DNA from: an uncultured Candidatus Melainabacteria bacterium
GTDB taxonomy: Bacteria; Cyanobacteriota; Vampirovibrionia; Gastranaerophilales; Gastranaerophilaceae
DNA length: 64,000 nucleotides
Reading direction: 5' to 3'
Assembly (NCBI GenBank): GCA_947525005.1
Contig: CANNUY010000009.1
Location: 1-64,000, forward strand
Shown here: one piece after another, positions 25,160-34,848 of the stretch
Layout: every line of letters begins with the position of its first letter
Numbering within the stretch: position 1 is the first letter of the stretch
Translations under genes and position numbers: made by a program
The notes under the pieces: generated by a model
Databases searched by the model: none
Told to the model about the DNA's origin: nothing
Seen by the model: the letters and a program-made list of their open reading frames with translations, nothing else

Positions 25160-27280
25160 ATGAAAAAAAATATATTATTGATAGTCACATTTTTAATATT
25201 GGCAGTTAATCCTATTGTGTATGCATCTGGTGTACCTGCAGATTTTACGGGCGAAAACTTCTTTAGAGCGCCTATGGAAGATGTTTCTGCTCCTAAAAAG
25301 CAACAAAGTGATACAGAATCATATTCTGGAACAGTACCACCTTTTAAAGTGGTGAGATTAAAAGTTCGTGAATATTTTGCAACAAAAGATCAAAGAGCAG
25401 AGGCTAAAGCTAAAAGAAAAGCTGTAAAACAAGCTATGAAGGCTAATAAAAACAAACAACCTCAAGCTAATCCTGATGATACTATTACGCCAGAAGATGT
25501 AGAACACTTAGAAATGGGTGGAGTTGAGGACATGGATGCGCCTGAACGTATCACTATTGTTTGTGACAATATGGACTATTCCACAGAAGATGCAGTTTTG
25601 AACGCAAGAGGCAATGTTCTTGTTACTTTTGTAGAAGAAGACGTTACTGTAAAAACAGACCATCTTATTTACGATAAAAAATCTAATAATATAGTAGCTG
25701 AAGGTAATGTGGTTATTTCTAAAAAAGGTGTAGATATTTATGGTGAATCTATAAATATTGATTTGAATAAAGAAAACGCTATTATGGATAAACCTTTATC
25801 TAAGTTCGCTTGTGTAAGTGTTTCTGCGGAAAAAGGTTATGTTTATCAAGATAAAGTTATTCAAGAACATGGTTCTGTTAAAGTTGATGCAAGTTTTCCG
25901 ATTGAACTTGAACCACATGGCAAAGCTCCAAAATTAAAGAAGATGATGATTGGTTTAGATGACACTTCTTCTATTGATGATTTTTTGAAAGATGATGGTA
26001 AATATAGAATAAAAGTTTCTCATATTATTATTAATTCAGATAAAAAAATTGAATCTTTAGAGTTAAGAAAGGCTCAAATATATAGAGGTGAAAAAAAATT
26101 ATTTACATTACCTTGGATAAAATTTTATACTAATAAAAACCATGATTTTGTAGATGGTGATTTTCCTGAAATAGCATCTCGTAGAAACATGGGGTTCTTT
26201 GTTGGTCCTGGTTGGGTATTTAAGTTACCATTTGGCTCGTTGTTAAAGGTTGCCCCAGTTGCTTCATATAAAAGCGAATTTGGTTTTGGTGGTTTTGCTA
26301 GATTTCTATCTGGTACAAACACTACAGAATTTGGTTATGCGACAACAAAAAGCAAGTTTATATTGCGTGGTGAACAACAACTTGACGATAATTTAAAACT
26401 TATTTATGGTGCAAACGATTACATGGATAACTGGTTCTTAGGACGAAGGATTCCAAAATATGGTGTTGACTTGGTTTATCATAAATCATATGTTAAGCCT
26501 GATTTCATATATAAAGATTTGCCATTGAAATTTACTCATCAAACTAGCTTTGGTTTGTTTGGCGATCCTAGTAAAGATGGATATTATAAAAAATTACATG
26601 GTAACGGAACAGAAACTACAAGAGCTCGTTACATGATGGAAATGAATCAAAAAATCTGGAATTTTGAAGATAAAGACAATTTGCTAGCAGCAGATATAAG
26701 TATTATTGGTCAAGCTTCTGCTGCGTGGTATGGTACTGGTGATACTCAGTTTATCGGAAGAATTGGGCCTAGATTGCATACGCAATACAAAAAATGGATG
26801 CAGGATATTGGCTATTTTCAAACTGGATATGAAGACCATACTCCTTTACCGGTATTTGACAAATACAGATATGGTCATTCAAATTTATATTTAAGAGAAT
26901 ATTGGAGAGTTCATAGATTATTAACTCTTTCTTGGTTGGCTTCTGTTACTTTATCAGATGATAGCTACAATAACAAATTATTCCAAGAATGTTCATTCTT
27001 TGTTAGTCTTGGTCCTGATGATATGAAGTTGAATGTTGGATATGACTTTATTAGAGAAAACGCTTATGTTAGTGTATCTGTAGCACTTGATTCAAAAGGT
27101 ACAGTGGTAGATTATGACAAGTTGGAAATCAAAAATCCAGAAATGTTTAAACAAGAAGACAAAACTGTATTTTATGTAGGTAATAATAGTAATGATGAGT
27201 CTAAACCAACTCCGACTGTTTTACAAAAAGCTGTTGTAGAAGATGTTTTGGATATAAATAAGGATACAAATGAGTTATAA
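25160..27280 (+). CDS. LptD/OstA-like outer-membrane LPS assembly protein
   Basis: Signal peptide (MKKNILLIVTFLILAVNPIVYA), a charged Ala/Lys stretch (about 75-100), then an OstA/LptA-like periplasmic domain (about 130-290): CDNMDYSTEDAVLNARGNV, HLIYDKKSNNIVAEGNVVIS. From about 330 on, repeated aromatic and glycine-rich strands suggest an outer-membrane beta-barrel. In LptD the first part passes LPS to the barrel, which inserts it in the outer leaflet. At 706 residues it matches LptD length. It shows that the cell has an outer membrane. It lies 9 bp after the EnvC-like gene. Confidence 0.82.
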   Translation: MKKNILLIVTFLILAVNPIVYASGVPADFTGENFFRAPMEDVSAPKKQQSDTESYSGTVPPFKVVRLKVREYFATKDQRAEAKAKRKAVKQAMKANKNKQPQANPDDTITPEDVEHLEMGGVEDMDAPERITIVCDNMDYSTEDAVLNARGNVLVTFVEEDVTVKTDHLIYDKKSNNIVAEGNVVISKKGVDIYGESINIDLNKENAIMDKPLSKFACVSVSAEKGYVYQDKVIQEHGSVKVDASFPIELEPHGKAPKLKKMMIGLDDTSSIDDFLKDDGKYRIKVSHIIINSDKKIESLELRKAQIYRGEKKLFTLPWIKFYTNKNHDFVDGDFPEIASRRNMGFFVGPGWVFKLPFGSLLKVAPVASYKSEFGFGGFARFLSGTNTTEFGYATTKSKFILRGEQQLDDNLKLIYGANDYMDNWFLGRRIPKYGVDLVYHKSYVKPDFIYKDLPLKFTHQTSFGLFGDPSKDGYYKKLHGNGTETTRARYMMEMNQKIWNFEDKDNLLAADISIIGQASAAWYGTGDTQFIGRIGPRLHTQYKKWMQDIGYFQTGYEDHTPLPVFDKYRYGHSNLYLREYWRVHRLLTLSWLASVTLSDDSYNNKLFQECSFFVSLGPDDMKLNVGYDFIRENAYVSVSVALDSKGTVVDYDKLEIKNPEMFKQEDKTVFYVGNNSNDESKPTPTVLQKAVVEDVLDINKDTNEL

Positions 27281-27902
27281 TAAGAATTTAATAAAAGAAT
27301 TAAAACATCTTGGAAATCTTCTTGGAGAAAAAAATTATACTCCTGGATATTCAGGAAATGTTTCTGTAAGAACAAAAAATGGTGCCTTAATTACTATATC
27401 AGGATCTGCAAATGGTTTTTTGGAAGAAGATGATTTTGTAGAAATTGATTATGAAGGAAATGCAATAGAGTCAAATAAAAGACCTTCTAGTGAAAAAATG
27501 TTACATTTAGCATTTTATAAATTAAGAAAAGATGTTAATTGTGTGATTCATGTTCATTCTACAGCTTTGAGTTCTTTTTCTGCATCATCAAAAGACTTGA
27601 TGGAACCTGTTATGATTGAAAATGTTTGCTATTTTGGAGGAATTCCACTTGCTGAATACGGGATGCCATCATCTATTGATTTGGTAAATGAAACTTCAAA
27701 ATATTTTAAAGATTATTGTGTAGTATTAATGAAAAATCATGGTGTAATTGTTGGTGGTTCTAGTATTAAAGATGCTTTTTGTAAACTAGAAATGGCAGAA
27801 GAATATGCTAAATCTATTATCTATGCGAATGTTTTAGGTGGTACATCACCTCTAAAGAAAGATGATGTTGATAGTTTACTAAAACTAATGGGTAAAAATT
27901 AA
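27270..27902 (+). CDS. Class II aldolase/adducin family protein (fuculose-phosphate aldolase-like)
   Basis: Zinc-dependent aldolase or epimerase of small sugar phosphates. N-terminal GNVSVRTKNGALITISGS, catalytic SSEKMLHLAFY (Glu), zinc ligands in VIHVHSTAL (HxH near residues 90-94) and LMKNHGVIVGG (third His). The 210 residues fit L-fuculose-1-phosphate aldolase; the substrate is not decided by sequence. It starts 11 bp inside the LptD gene, so it is the last member of the envelope operon. Confidence 0.85.
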   Translation: MSYNKNLIKELKHLGNLLGEKNYTPGYSGNVSVRTKNGALITISGSANGFLEEDDFVEIDYEGNAIESNKRPSSEKMLHLAFYKLRKDVNCVIHVHSTALSSFSASSKDLMEPVMIENVCYFGGIPLAEYGMPSSIDLVNETSKYFKDYCVVLMKNHGVIVGGSSIKDAFCKLEMAEEYAKSIIYANVLGGTSPLKKDDVDSLLKLMGKN

Positions 27903-28393
27903 TCTCTGAATTTTTCGTAGTTTCTAGGCTTTTCGATAATTATACCGTTTGCAAGTTTTCTAAGACTTTCAAGGGTAACTTTTGAAATAGGTTCTTTTGC
28001 GTTTCTTTTTTCAGGTGGGTCTAGATTATCTATTTGAGATGCTAAATCAGTATCTAATCTGTCAGGTCCTGTTTTAATAATTTTGGCACGTTTTAAAAAC
28101 TGTGCAGATTCATATCTATATGTTGAGTGAGAACCAAGTGTAATATCCTTGTTGTTGCCTGTAACATTTACAAACATGTGGTTATATCTAGTGTAGTCAG
28201 GGTAAGCTGGGTCAAAATGTTCTGCGAAACTTATGAATGTATCTCTATCATTTTTTGCGTCTTCTTTAACAATATCTCTAATAAAATTAGAGCGTAAAAC
28301 GGAATTTAATACTCTTTGATTCCATTGATCAGGTGCAGGACTAATTCTTACTGCTTTAAAATTTGTGTTAAAAGAATTGTTTTTTATATCCAT
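27899..28393 (-). CDS. Unrecognised 164-aa protein with N-terminal NFKA motif
   Basis: No family recognised. The N-terminus (MDIKNNSFNTNFKAVRISPA) carries the F-K-A motif shared in style with other lineage-specific proteins of this window (51791, 54686, 39430). The rest is hydrophilic, with many Asp, Arg and Asn (RDIVKEDAKNDRDTFISFAE, RYESAQFLKRAKIIKTGP) and no membrane segment. AAAGG lies upstream of the ATG. It converges on the aldolase gene with a 4-bp overlap. A secreted or cell-surface role is only suggested by the motif. Confidence 0.72.
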   Translation of the reverse strand: MDIKNNSFNTNFKAVRISPAPDQWNQRVLNSVLRSNFIRDIVKEDAKNDRDTFISFAEHFDPAYPDYTRYNHMFVNVTGNNKDITLGSHSTYRYESAQFLKRAKIIKTGPDRLDTDLASQIDNLDPPEKRNAKEPISKVTLESLRKLANGIIIEKPRNYEKFRD

Positions 28394-28481
28394 AGTTTAA
28401 CCTTTTACCCTTTAGCCTTGTAAATAAATAATGCATGTAAAAAATAATTTTTGCTAGTTATATAGGAATAATTTATAAAAA

Positions 28482-29864
28482 TTAAACATTTGAATATAAA
28501 TCGTGTTCATATTCGTCATGCCAGTGTTCTTCATCGTTGTCAGTTTCTTTGTCTTTTAGATAATTTATGTGGTTGATAAGTCTAAGAGTTTTTTGACTTT
28601 CTTCAATCTTAAAAACACTAACAAATGAAATTATTGCAAGTACGCTCATGAGAGTAAATATTGCGATGTAAGATGTTGTTGAATTGATAGTGCTACCTGC
28701 TGGGGTGAATTTATCAAGGAAGTATCCTGAAATATTTCCTAAAATAGCAACTACAAAGTAAAATCCTGATGTCATAATACTTACAGATGTATTTGCAACT
28801 CTTGAGCCGTTGTAATCATGTAATAAAGGAACTAATAGAGGTGATAAGCTTGCTCCAAAAGATATTGTACAGAAGAAGAATGCTACAACATATCCAACTA
28901 ATTCAGATTTAAGATTGAAGCATGTAATAAGTAATATTGATATGAATACTACTAAAGTGTTAAGACTTGATATTTTTAAGAAAATAGTTCTTCTGTTTAA
29001 AACCGCTTTGCTCATAAATGCTATTATAGAACCAGAAACTGCGTATAAAGCACCCATTACGGACAAGACAATTGCAGAGTTGATATCTGGAATAGAGAAA
29101 AAGTCTTCTAAGAATTTTTTACCCCAAACTGTTTGAACAACATAATATAATCCATAGTTAAAGCAAGCGAATGCATATAAACTATAATTCTTTTTGTTTT
29201 TAAAGGTTTCTTTGAATAGTTCCAAATCAAGATGGACTGTTCTATCAATTGGTCGTTTTGGAATAACGCATTTTATTATGATAAAAGCTAATGAAAGAAT
29301 AGTTGTAGCTATCCCTATTATTAAAAAGCTTTCTCTCCAGCTAGCAGATTCAGAACCAAGCATTGGTAAATGCCAATTAAGGTTTTTTATCATAACAACA
29401 AGAGGTGCGTTTGCTATAATCCCACCAAGATAACCTACCAATAATATGAGAGAGAGAACAACCCCAAAATTCTTTTTAGGTACGATTCTTCTTGTTTCAT
29501 TAATCATTCCAAGATAGAATGTTGCAGACCCTAAACCTATTAGAACTCTACTAAAATATAATAGAGGTAGGGTTTGAGAAAATGGAAATAATAAACTTCC
29601 AACGAAGAATAATATAGAACCTATAGTTACAACTCTAAATCCACCATATCTAGCGATAAGAACCCCAATAACTAATTGGCTGATGGCATATATATACATA
29701 AAATATGAACCAAGATCAGCTACACTTTGAGCAGTTGTGTGTAAATCATTTTGTAATAAATCAAATACAGCACCTGGTACAGCAACTCTTTGGATATTTG
29801 CTGCAAAATATAAAATAGAACCTAGAATAACTAGTATAATCTCAACTATCGGTAATTTCTTCAT
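28482..29864 (-). CDS. MFS transporter
   Basis: Major facilitator with about twelve hydrophobic helices in 460 residues. The loop 2-3 motif region reads IARYGGFRVVTIGSIL, and later FSRVLIGLGSATFYLGMI and GGIIANAPL fit the family. Substrate unknown. The C-terminus is a cytoplasmic acidic tail (ETDNDEEHWHDEYEHDLY). TTGAAG (29896-29901) and TAAAAT (29874-29879) on the minus strand, 16 bp apart, predict a leader of only about 3 nt, and no ribosome site is visible. It lies alone between the 164-aa gene and cysE. Confidence 0.85.
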   Translation of the reverse strand: MKKLPIVEIILVILGSILYFAANIQRVAVPGAVFDLLQNDLHTTAQSVADLGSYFMYIYAISQLVIGVLIARYGGFRVVTIGSILFFVGSLLFPFSQTLPLLYFSRVLIGLGSATFYLGMINETRRIVPKKNFGVVLSLILLVGYLGGIIANAPLVVMIKNLNWHLPMLGSESASWRESFLIIGIATTILSLAFIIIKCVIPKRPIDRTVHLDLELFKETFKNKKNYSLYAFACFNYGLYYVVQTVWGKKFLEDFFSIPDINSAIVLSVMGALYAVSGSIIAFMSKAVLNRRTIFLKISSLNTLVVFISILLITCFNLKSELVGYVVAFFFCTISFGASLSPLLVPLLHDYNGSRVANTSVSIMTSGFYFVVAILGNISGYFLDKFTPAGSTINSTTSYIAIFTLMSVLAIISFVSVFKIEESQKTLRLINHINYLKDKETDNDEEHWHDEYEHDLYSNV

Positions 29865-29873
29865 AATAATATA

Positions 29874-29901
29874 ATTTTACTACTACAAGAGTGTTCTTCA
29901 A
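29874..29901 (-). promoter_or_regulatory. Promoter of the MFS gene (predicted near-leaderless)
   Basis: Minus strand: TTGAAG (29901-29896), a 16-bp spacer, TAAAAT (29879-29874), then nine bases to the ATG. +1 would be about 3 nt from the start codon. Confidence 0.45.
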
Positions 29902-29978
29902 TATATTTATGAAGATATTTAAAGAAGTAATCTAGAAAAGAGATAAAGTTGCAAGTTATTAAGTTACTAGGATATTTT

Positions 29979-30632
29979 TTAGTTTTTATCCAAGTTATCA
30001 AGTCTATTTTTTAACTCTAGTATCTCGTATTTCTGACGATTTAATTCACAGCTAATAGGGTCAGGAATTCTATTGTGCATTAAAACTCCATCGTCATTAA
30101 AATATTTTTGTTGAACAATTTTACCAGGAATACCTACAACAGTAGAGTGTTCGGGTACATTATCTATAACAACTGAACCAGCTCCAATTCTTACATTATC
30201 AGAAATTGTAATGTTACCAAGTACTTTTGCTCCAGCTCCTATTATGACATTGTTTCCAATAGTAGGGTGGCGTTTTCCAGTTTCTTTTCCTGTCCCACCA
30301 AGTGTTACTTGCTGATAGATTAGTACATCATTACCTATTATTGTTGTTTCCCCAATTACAACACCCTCTCCGTGATCTATAAATAGACGTTCTCCAATTT
30401 GTGCAGAAGGGTGAATTTCTATCCCTGTGATTATTCTTGAAAGATAAGACATATATCTAGGAATAAAAGGTATCCCCATAGATTTAAGTTTGTGAGCAAA
30501 TCTATGTGACATTAAAGCTTGAAATCCAGGATAGCAAAAAATTATCTCAAGAACACTTGTTGCCGCAGGGTCGTTTTCTTTTATTACTTTAATATCATCT
30601 TTTATTTTTCTAAGTGTTTTAAACAGTTTCAT
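29979..30632 (-). CDS. cysE: Serine O-acetyltransferase
   Basis: Makes O-acetylserine from serine and acetyl-CoA for cysteine synthesis. The left-handed beta-helix with hexapeptide repeats is clear (IGERLFIDHGEGVVIGETTI, IGNNVIIGAGAKVLG, IGAGSVVIDNVPEHSTVVG). Active-site His is in IDHGEG. I start at ATG 30632, since GGAG lies eight bases upstream and the start overlaps the cysK end by 14 bp; a frame opening at 30671 has no ribosome site. About 217 residues, the short bacterial form. Confidence 0.92.
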   Translation of the reverse strand: MKLFKTLRKIKDDIKVIKENDPAATSVLEIIFCYPGFQALMSHRFAHKLKSMGIPFIPRYMSYLSRIITGIEIHPSAQIGERLFIDHGEGVVIGETTIIGNDVLIYQQVTLGGTGKETGKRHPTIGNNVIIGAGAKVLGNITISDNVRIGAGSVVIDNVPEHSTVVGIPGKIVQQKYFNDDGVLMHNRIPDPISCELNRQKYEILELKNRLDNLDKN

Positions 30633-31518
30633 TAAATAACTCCGTAGACAAGTATCTTTCACCAAAATCACAAATAATAGTGACTATTTTTTTATCGGGA
30701 TATTTTTCAGCTAATTGTTTTGCTCCTGCTATATTTGCACCAGAAGAAATTCCACATAAAATACCTTTGGTTTTTGCAAGTTCTTTAGCTTCTTTTATGG
30801 CATCATCACCTTTAATATCAAGAATTCCATCAAGTTTTCCTGACTTGTAAATATCTGTCACAAAATTAGCACCAATTCCTTGAATTTTATGAGGTCCTGC
30901 ATTGTTTTCCGTTAAAAGTGGGCTCTCTTTTGGTTCTACTCCAAAAACTTTCACGTCAGGTTTAAGTGTTTTAAATCCATTTTTGATACCGATAGCAGTT
31001 CCACCTGTTCCAATTCCTGCAACAATAATATCCACATCACCATTAGTTGCTTCAAAAATTTCTTTTGCAGTTCCAACTTCATGAGCTTTTGGGTTCGCCA
31101 AGTTTGAGAATTGCATTGGGATAAAACTATTTTTGTGTTCATTCTTAAGTTTAAATGCTTTATCAACAGCGCCTTGCATCCCAAGTGTAGCCGGTGTCAA
31201 AACAAGTTCAGCACCATAACCTTTGATTATTTTCTTTCGTTCATCAGACATGTTTTCTGGCATGACGATAATTATTTTTAATCCAAGAACTGCACAACAC
31301 ATCGCAAGTCCAATACCTGTATTTCCACTTGTTGGTTCAATAATGATTGTTGAGTCATTGATTAGTCCTTCTTCTTTTGCTGTTTTTATCATTGAATAAC
31401 TTGCTCTATCCTTAACAGAATTTGATGGATTATAAAACTCAAGCTTTAATGCTATGTTGTCATTGTATTTTACAAGTGGAGTATTCCCTATTAGTTCAAG
31501 AACATTGTTGTAAATCAT
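30619..31518 (-). CDS. cysK: Cysteine synthase (O-acetylserine sulfhydrylase)
   Basis: PLP enzyme joining sulfide to O-acetylserine. PLP lysine in NPSNSVKDRASYSMI (Lys near 39), PTSGNTGIGLAM substrate loop, and GIGTGGTAIGI for phosphate binding. Length 299 residues. First gene of the cysK-cysE pair, whose products form the cysteine synthase complex. AAGAGG precedes the ATG. Confidence 0.93.
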   Translation of the reverse strand: MIYNNVLELIGNTPLVKYNDNIALKLEFYNPSNSVKDRASYSMIKTAKEEGLINDSTIIIEPTSGNTGIGLAMCCAVLGLKIIIVMPENMSDERKKIIKGYGAELVLTPATLGMQGAVDKAFKLKNEHKNSFIPMQFSNLANPKAHEVGTAKEIFEATNGDVDIIVAGIGTGGTAIGIKNGFKTLKPDVKVFGVEPKESPLLTENNAGPHKIQGIGANFVTDIYKSGKLDGILDIKGDDAIKEAKELAKTKGILCGISSGANIAGAKQLAEKYPDKKIVTIICDFGERYLSTELFNETV

Positions 31519-31631
31519 ATAAACCTCTTTTTATATTTTAATATTAGCATGTTTATTTTAATTCTGTTTATAAAAATTTTTATTAGCTTTATGGATAAAT
31601 TTATTATATCAAAAATTTTATAAATTATAAC

Positions 31632-31660
31632 AAAAAAGCCCTCAAAACGAGAGCTTTTTT
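31632..31660. terminator. Bidirectional hairpin terminator
   Basis: AAAAAAGCCCTC pairs with GAGAGCTTTTTT (one mismatch) around AAAAC. Both strands gain a U-run from the stem base. It lies behind the 82-aa gene (minus strand). The rest of 31534-31682 is AT-rich with nothing else recognisable. Confidence 0.75.
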
Positions 31661-31682
31661 GTGTTTTTTATCGGACTTAAAA

Positions 31683-31931
31683 TTATCCGAAGTATTCGAT
31701 TTTAGCACCAGATTTTGCTGAATCAACGTTTACAGGGTTGATGCCAGCGTGAGATGCAACATAGCTTTCAACTGCTGGAGACATTTTAGCTTCAGCTTTT
31801 TTAGCTACATTTTTTTGAGTACCAGTTAAAGCAGTTGGGCTGAAATAACCAGTTGCTTCTGTTGCTGCTTTTTTTACTTTAGGTGCAAAGCCAACAGCTT
31901 CTCTACCTGTAATAAATGTTAATTTGTTCAT
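31683..31931 (-). CDS. Unrecognised 82-aa protein
   Basis: Small Ala/Lys-rich protein starting MNKLTFITGREAVGFAPKVK, with no signal peptide or membrane helix. Its early GFAPKV and later YFSPTAL segments recall the short N-terminal motifs of the other lineage proteins. AAAGGAG is 6-7 bases before the ATG, so translation is probably strong. A TTAAGATTTGTAAA box (32022-32009, minus strand) lies upstream at the usual place of the lineage promoter. The -10 at the expected distance is poor, so membership of that promoter group is uncertain. Confidence 0.72.
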   Translation of the reverse strand: MNKLTFITGREAVGFAPKVKKAATEATGYFSPTALTGTQKNVAKKAEAKMSPAVESYVASHAGINPVNVDSAKSGAKIEYFG

Positions 31932-32147
31932 TTTTTTCTCCTTTGGATTTTATCCCGTATTTAACTAATGACCATAAATAATTCTTTTTGTTACTCGGCT
32001 TTTAACATTTTACAAATCTTAATAAAGTTCTTTCTGTAAATGTAAAAATTATGACATATTTTGTATATAATATGTAAATAAAATTGTTATTACTACGTTT
32101 ATATGATAACATAAAAATAAAAAAGGGAATAATAAGGAGTATATATT

Positions 32148-34421
32148 ATGTTAGAATTTTTGTTCAAGAAAAAATCTGATTTAAAACGTGTTGATGCTGT
32201 TAATGCTATGTATAAAGCGTTAAAATCTTTGTATAATACGGATAATATTCCTCAAGAAAGAAAAGATTATTTATCTGACTTGATGAGAAAATATGGATAT
32301 ATTCCTTATTCATATAACAAAGCAAATAACGAACTTTCTAATGAAGAAGTTTTGTTTGTACTTGAACAAAAATGGGCTCAAAATAATGTATTTAAAAATG
32401 ACGAATTTGAATTTGTTAATCCTAGTGTGTTAGCTAGAAATAATGTAACTAATTCTAACTGGATTCAAAAAGAAGGTCACGATATTAAATTAATCAATTT
32501 AGCTGGCTTAGGAGATAATTCTGCAGAAAAAACCGGTACTATGATGAACTGGTTAAGACAAATCGCAATCTTACCTACTGGTAACTTAGAGTCTGGAATT
32601 TTTAATACTACTGTATACTTAATCCCATTCCACCCAAGAGAATTTGGTTGTGCATATCTTCCATCTTCATCAGAAGCAAGTTCTGTGTTAGCAGATGAAA
32701 AGCTTCAAGAAATGACAGAGGCTGATGCAACAGAACAAGTAAGAACATTTATCAATTTTGCACAATTAGCAGGTCACCCTGTTATTTATGATGTGTTACC
32801 TCAAACAGGTCGTTTTTCAAAGGCTGTTTTGGCAAACCCATATATTGCAAGATGGTATGATATTAATGGTTTAGTTGAAGAATTAGACAAACATGTAGAT
32901 AAAGTTGCTGAAGAATTATCATCAGAATTAAATCCTGATGATATAAACTTAGTTAAAGAAATGTATAAACAATCAATGAGAACAGGTTCTGCAACATTGA
33001 CGGATTATTATAAAGAAATTTATGATAGATTAGATAAAGAAATGCTAGAGTCTAAAAAGTTCTTATCTTCAGCTATGCTTGAAAAATCTATTCAAGATAA
33101 ATTACATAAAAAGGTTAAAGGTATAATTGCTCAAGTTGTTGGTACTTCTAAAAAATTAGAAGAACAAGATATTACAAATCAAGGACTTATTACACAAGCT
33201 TTAATTCATGAGGGTATGTGGCCTGCTCCTGGTGGTGCTTGGTGTTCTTGTGGAGTACCTGTTTTTGATAGAATGAGCGAATGTGCATCTTATCCTATGT
33301 TTAAGCACTTTGATTATAAAGGTCAAGATGTTACTGAATATGCTAATTTGGATTGTCAAACTCCATATTATTTCGTTCAACTTGAAAATGGTAAAGAAAA
33401 CCACGAAGTAGTTGTTTATTTCATAAATTATATGAAAAAACTTCAGGAACATTTTAATTTTGATGGATTTAGAGTTGATCATATAGACCATATTGTTGAC
33501 GAAGTTTCTGAAAAAGACGGTGTACCAATTAGTTATAGAGCACCAAGAAAAGTTCTTGGAAAATTAAATTCTGAAATGAAGGAAAATGTTCTTTATTTTG
33601 CAACATTAGCTGAATATATGTTGTGGGATAATTATTATAAAGAATATCATAAAGATATGGGATTTGATTTGCTATGGGGTAATGATATTGTATCTCAAAG
33701 TTTTAAAAATCCAGAAGAAATTGTTGAAGACAATACAAGGTTATCAAATTATAATACAGAATTAGACTCAAATAAAACTCCATTGTCTATTTTAAAGACA
33801 TATAATAACCAAGATGGTGAGTTCGAAGCTATTGACAGATATCCTGCACAATTGGGTAGAGAGGGTGCTTTATTTAAATGGTTTAAGTATAAATTCTTGC
33901 CAGGTGGTAGAAATGCGCAAAGGTCTATGTTGTACGTTGATGGTGATGAATCTTTTACACAAAAAGGTATTGAGGCTGTAATCGGTTCAGAAATCGCTAT
34001 GACAAGAAATGATGATGAAGATTTCTTTAAGGTTTTTGATGCAATCGATAGATTTGTTAAATCTAATCCTGTTATTAATTCTGGTGAAGCTCATATAATT
34101 AAACAAGATGAAGATGGTTTTGTTGCTTGGCAGATTTCTAAAACAGAATCAAAAGAAGCTTTATTAGTAGTTGCTAATTATATGTCGCCAACTGAAAAAT
34201 TTGTTATTGAAGAAAACGGTAATTCTTATACAGAATTAAGAGAAGGTAAAGAAGTGTTTGATAAGAATCTTGTTTTACCTTGTGATTATCAAATTGTTTC
34301 AGAATATAAGTTTAATGGAGAAGATTTCTTAGAAGAAAGTTTGCAATCTCCAATGACAGATTTAACAATTTGTAAGTTGATGCCTGCTGAATTTAAAATT
34401 TATAAATTAGATAGAGTGTAG
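32148..34421 (+). CDS. GH13-like alpha-glucan-active enzyme, cytoplasmic
   Basis: Alpha-amylase-superfamily enzyme of 757 residues without signal peptide. The nucleophile region is FDGFRVDHIDHIVDE (near 440-454), the acid/base is probably Glu in FATLAEYML, and the third Asp in MTRNDDEDF. The N-terminal 100 residues and long insertions (about 220-340, helical) are unlike classic alpha-amylases, and the exact reaction is open; intracellular glycogen or maltodextrin is the likely substrate. AAGGAG precedes the ATG. It is followed after 2 bp by an HTH/zinc-ribbon gene, which may regulate it. Confidence 0.78.
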   Translation: MLEFLFKKKSDLKRVDAVNAMYKALKSLYNTDNIPQERKDYLSDLMRKYGYIPYSYNKANNELSNEEVLFVLEQKWAQNNVFKNDEFEFVNPSVLARNNVTNSNWIQKEGHDIKLINLAGLGDNSAEKTGTMMNWLRQIAILPTGNLESGIFNTTVYLIPFHPREFGCAYLPSSSEASSVLADEKLQEMTEADATEQVRTFINFAQLAGHPVIYDVLPQTGRFSKAVLANPYIARWYDINGLVEELDKHVDKVAEELSSELNPDDINLVKEMYKQSMRTGSATLTDYYKEIYDRLDKEMLESKKFLSSAMLEKSIQDKLHKKVKGIIAQVVGTSKKLEEQDITNQGLITQALIHEGMWPAPGGAWCSCGVPVFDRMSECASYPMFKHFDYKGQDVTEYANLDCQTPYYFVQLENGKENHEVVVYFINYMKKLQEHFNFDGFRVDHIDHIVDEVSEKDGVPISYRAPRKVLGKLNSEMKENVLYFATLAEYMLWDNYYKEYHKDMGFDLLWGNDIVSQSFKNPEEIVEDNTRLSNYNTELDSNKTPLSILKTYNNQDGEFEAIDRYPAQLGREGALFKWFKYKFLPGGRNAQRSMLYVDGDESFTQKGIEAVIGSEIAMTRNDDEDFFKVFDAIDRFVKSNPVINSGEAHIIKQDEDGFVAWQISKTESKEALLVVANYMSPTEKFVIEENGNSYTELREGKEVFDKNLVLPCDYQIVSEYKFNGEDFLEESLQSPMTDLTICKLMPAEFKIYKLDRV

Positions 34422-34423
34422 TA

Positions 34424-34828
34424 ATGGAAACATTAGCATCATTTATTCAAAGAACTAGAGATGATTTAGGGCTGTCTGCAAAAGGATTAGCCCTAAAGTC
34501 TAATATAAAATTATCAATTATAGAAGATATTGAATCAGGAAAAGATTTGTTTTTATCGGTTACTGTTCGCCAAAAATTAGCAAAGGCATTGAAAATTGAA
34601 CCTGATGAGCTGATAAAACTTGAACGTGGTTATCAGGATATTATAATTGGTGATGATGTTATGATGGCTATAAAACAAAAAATATTACAACGTGTAAAAA
34701 ACATTCCTTGTCCACGTTGTGGAGCACCATTAGTTACACGTATTGCAAAGATGTATGATTTAGAAGATAATTTAGTATTGAAACCCAAAGCACATTGTAG
34801 TAAATGCGTGTTTCAGTTAAAAGATTAG
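34424..34828 (+). CDS. HTH (XRE-like) protein with C-terminal four-cysteine zinc ribbon
   Basis: Residues 1-70 form a helix-turn-helix of the Cro/XRE kind (FIQRTRDDLGLSAKGLALKS, NIKLSIIEDIESGKDLFLSV, LAKALKIEPDEL). Residues about 92-130 hold CPRCGAPLVTR and HCSKC, two CxxC pairs typical of a zinc ribbon. A DNA-binding role is likely; the zinc part may bind nucleic acid or fold the dimer. It sits 2 bp after the GH13 gene and 20 bp before the TPR-glycosyltransferase, so it belongs to that operon. Confidence 0.75.
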   Translation: METLASFIQRTRDDLGLSAKGLALKSNIKLSIIEDIESGKDLFLSVTVRQKLAKALKIEPDELIKLERGYQDIIIGDDVMMAIKQKILQRVKNIPCPRCGAPLVTRIAKMYDLEDNLVLKPKAHCSKCVFQLKD

Positions 34829-34848
34829 TTGTATTGTGAGTAATTTTA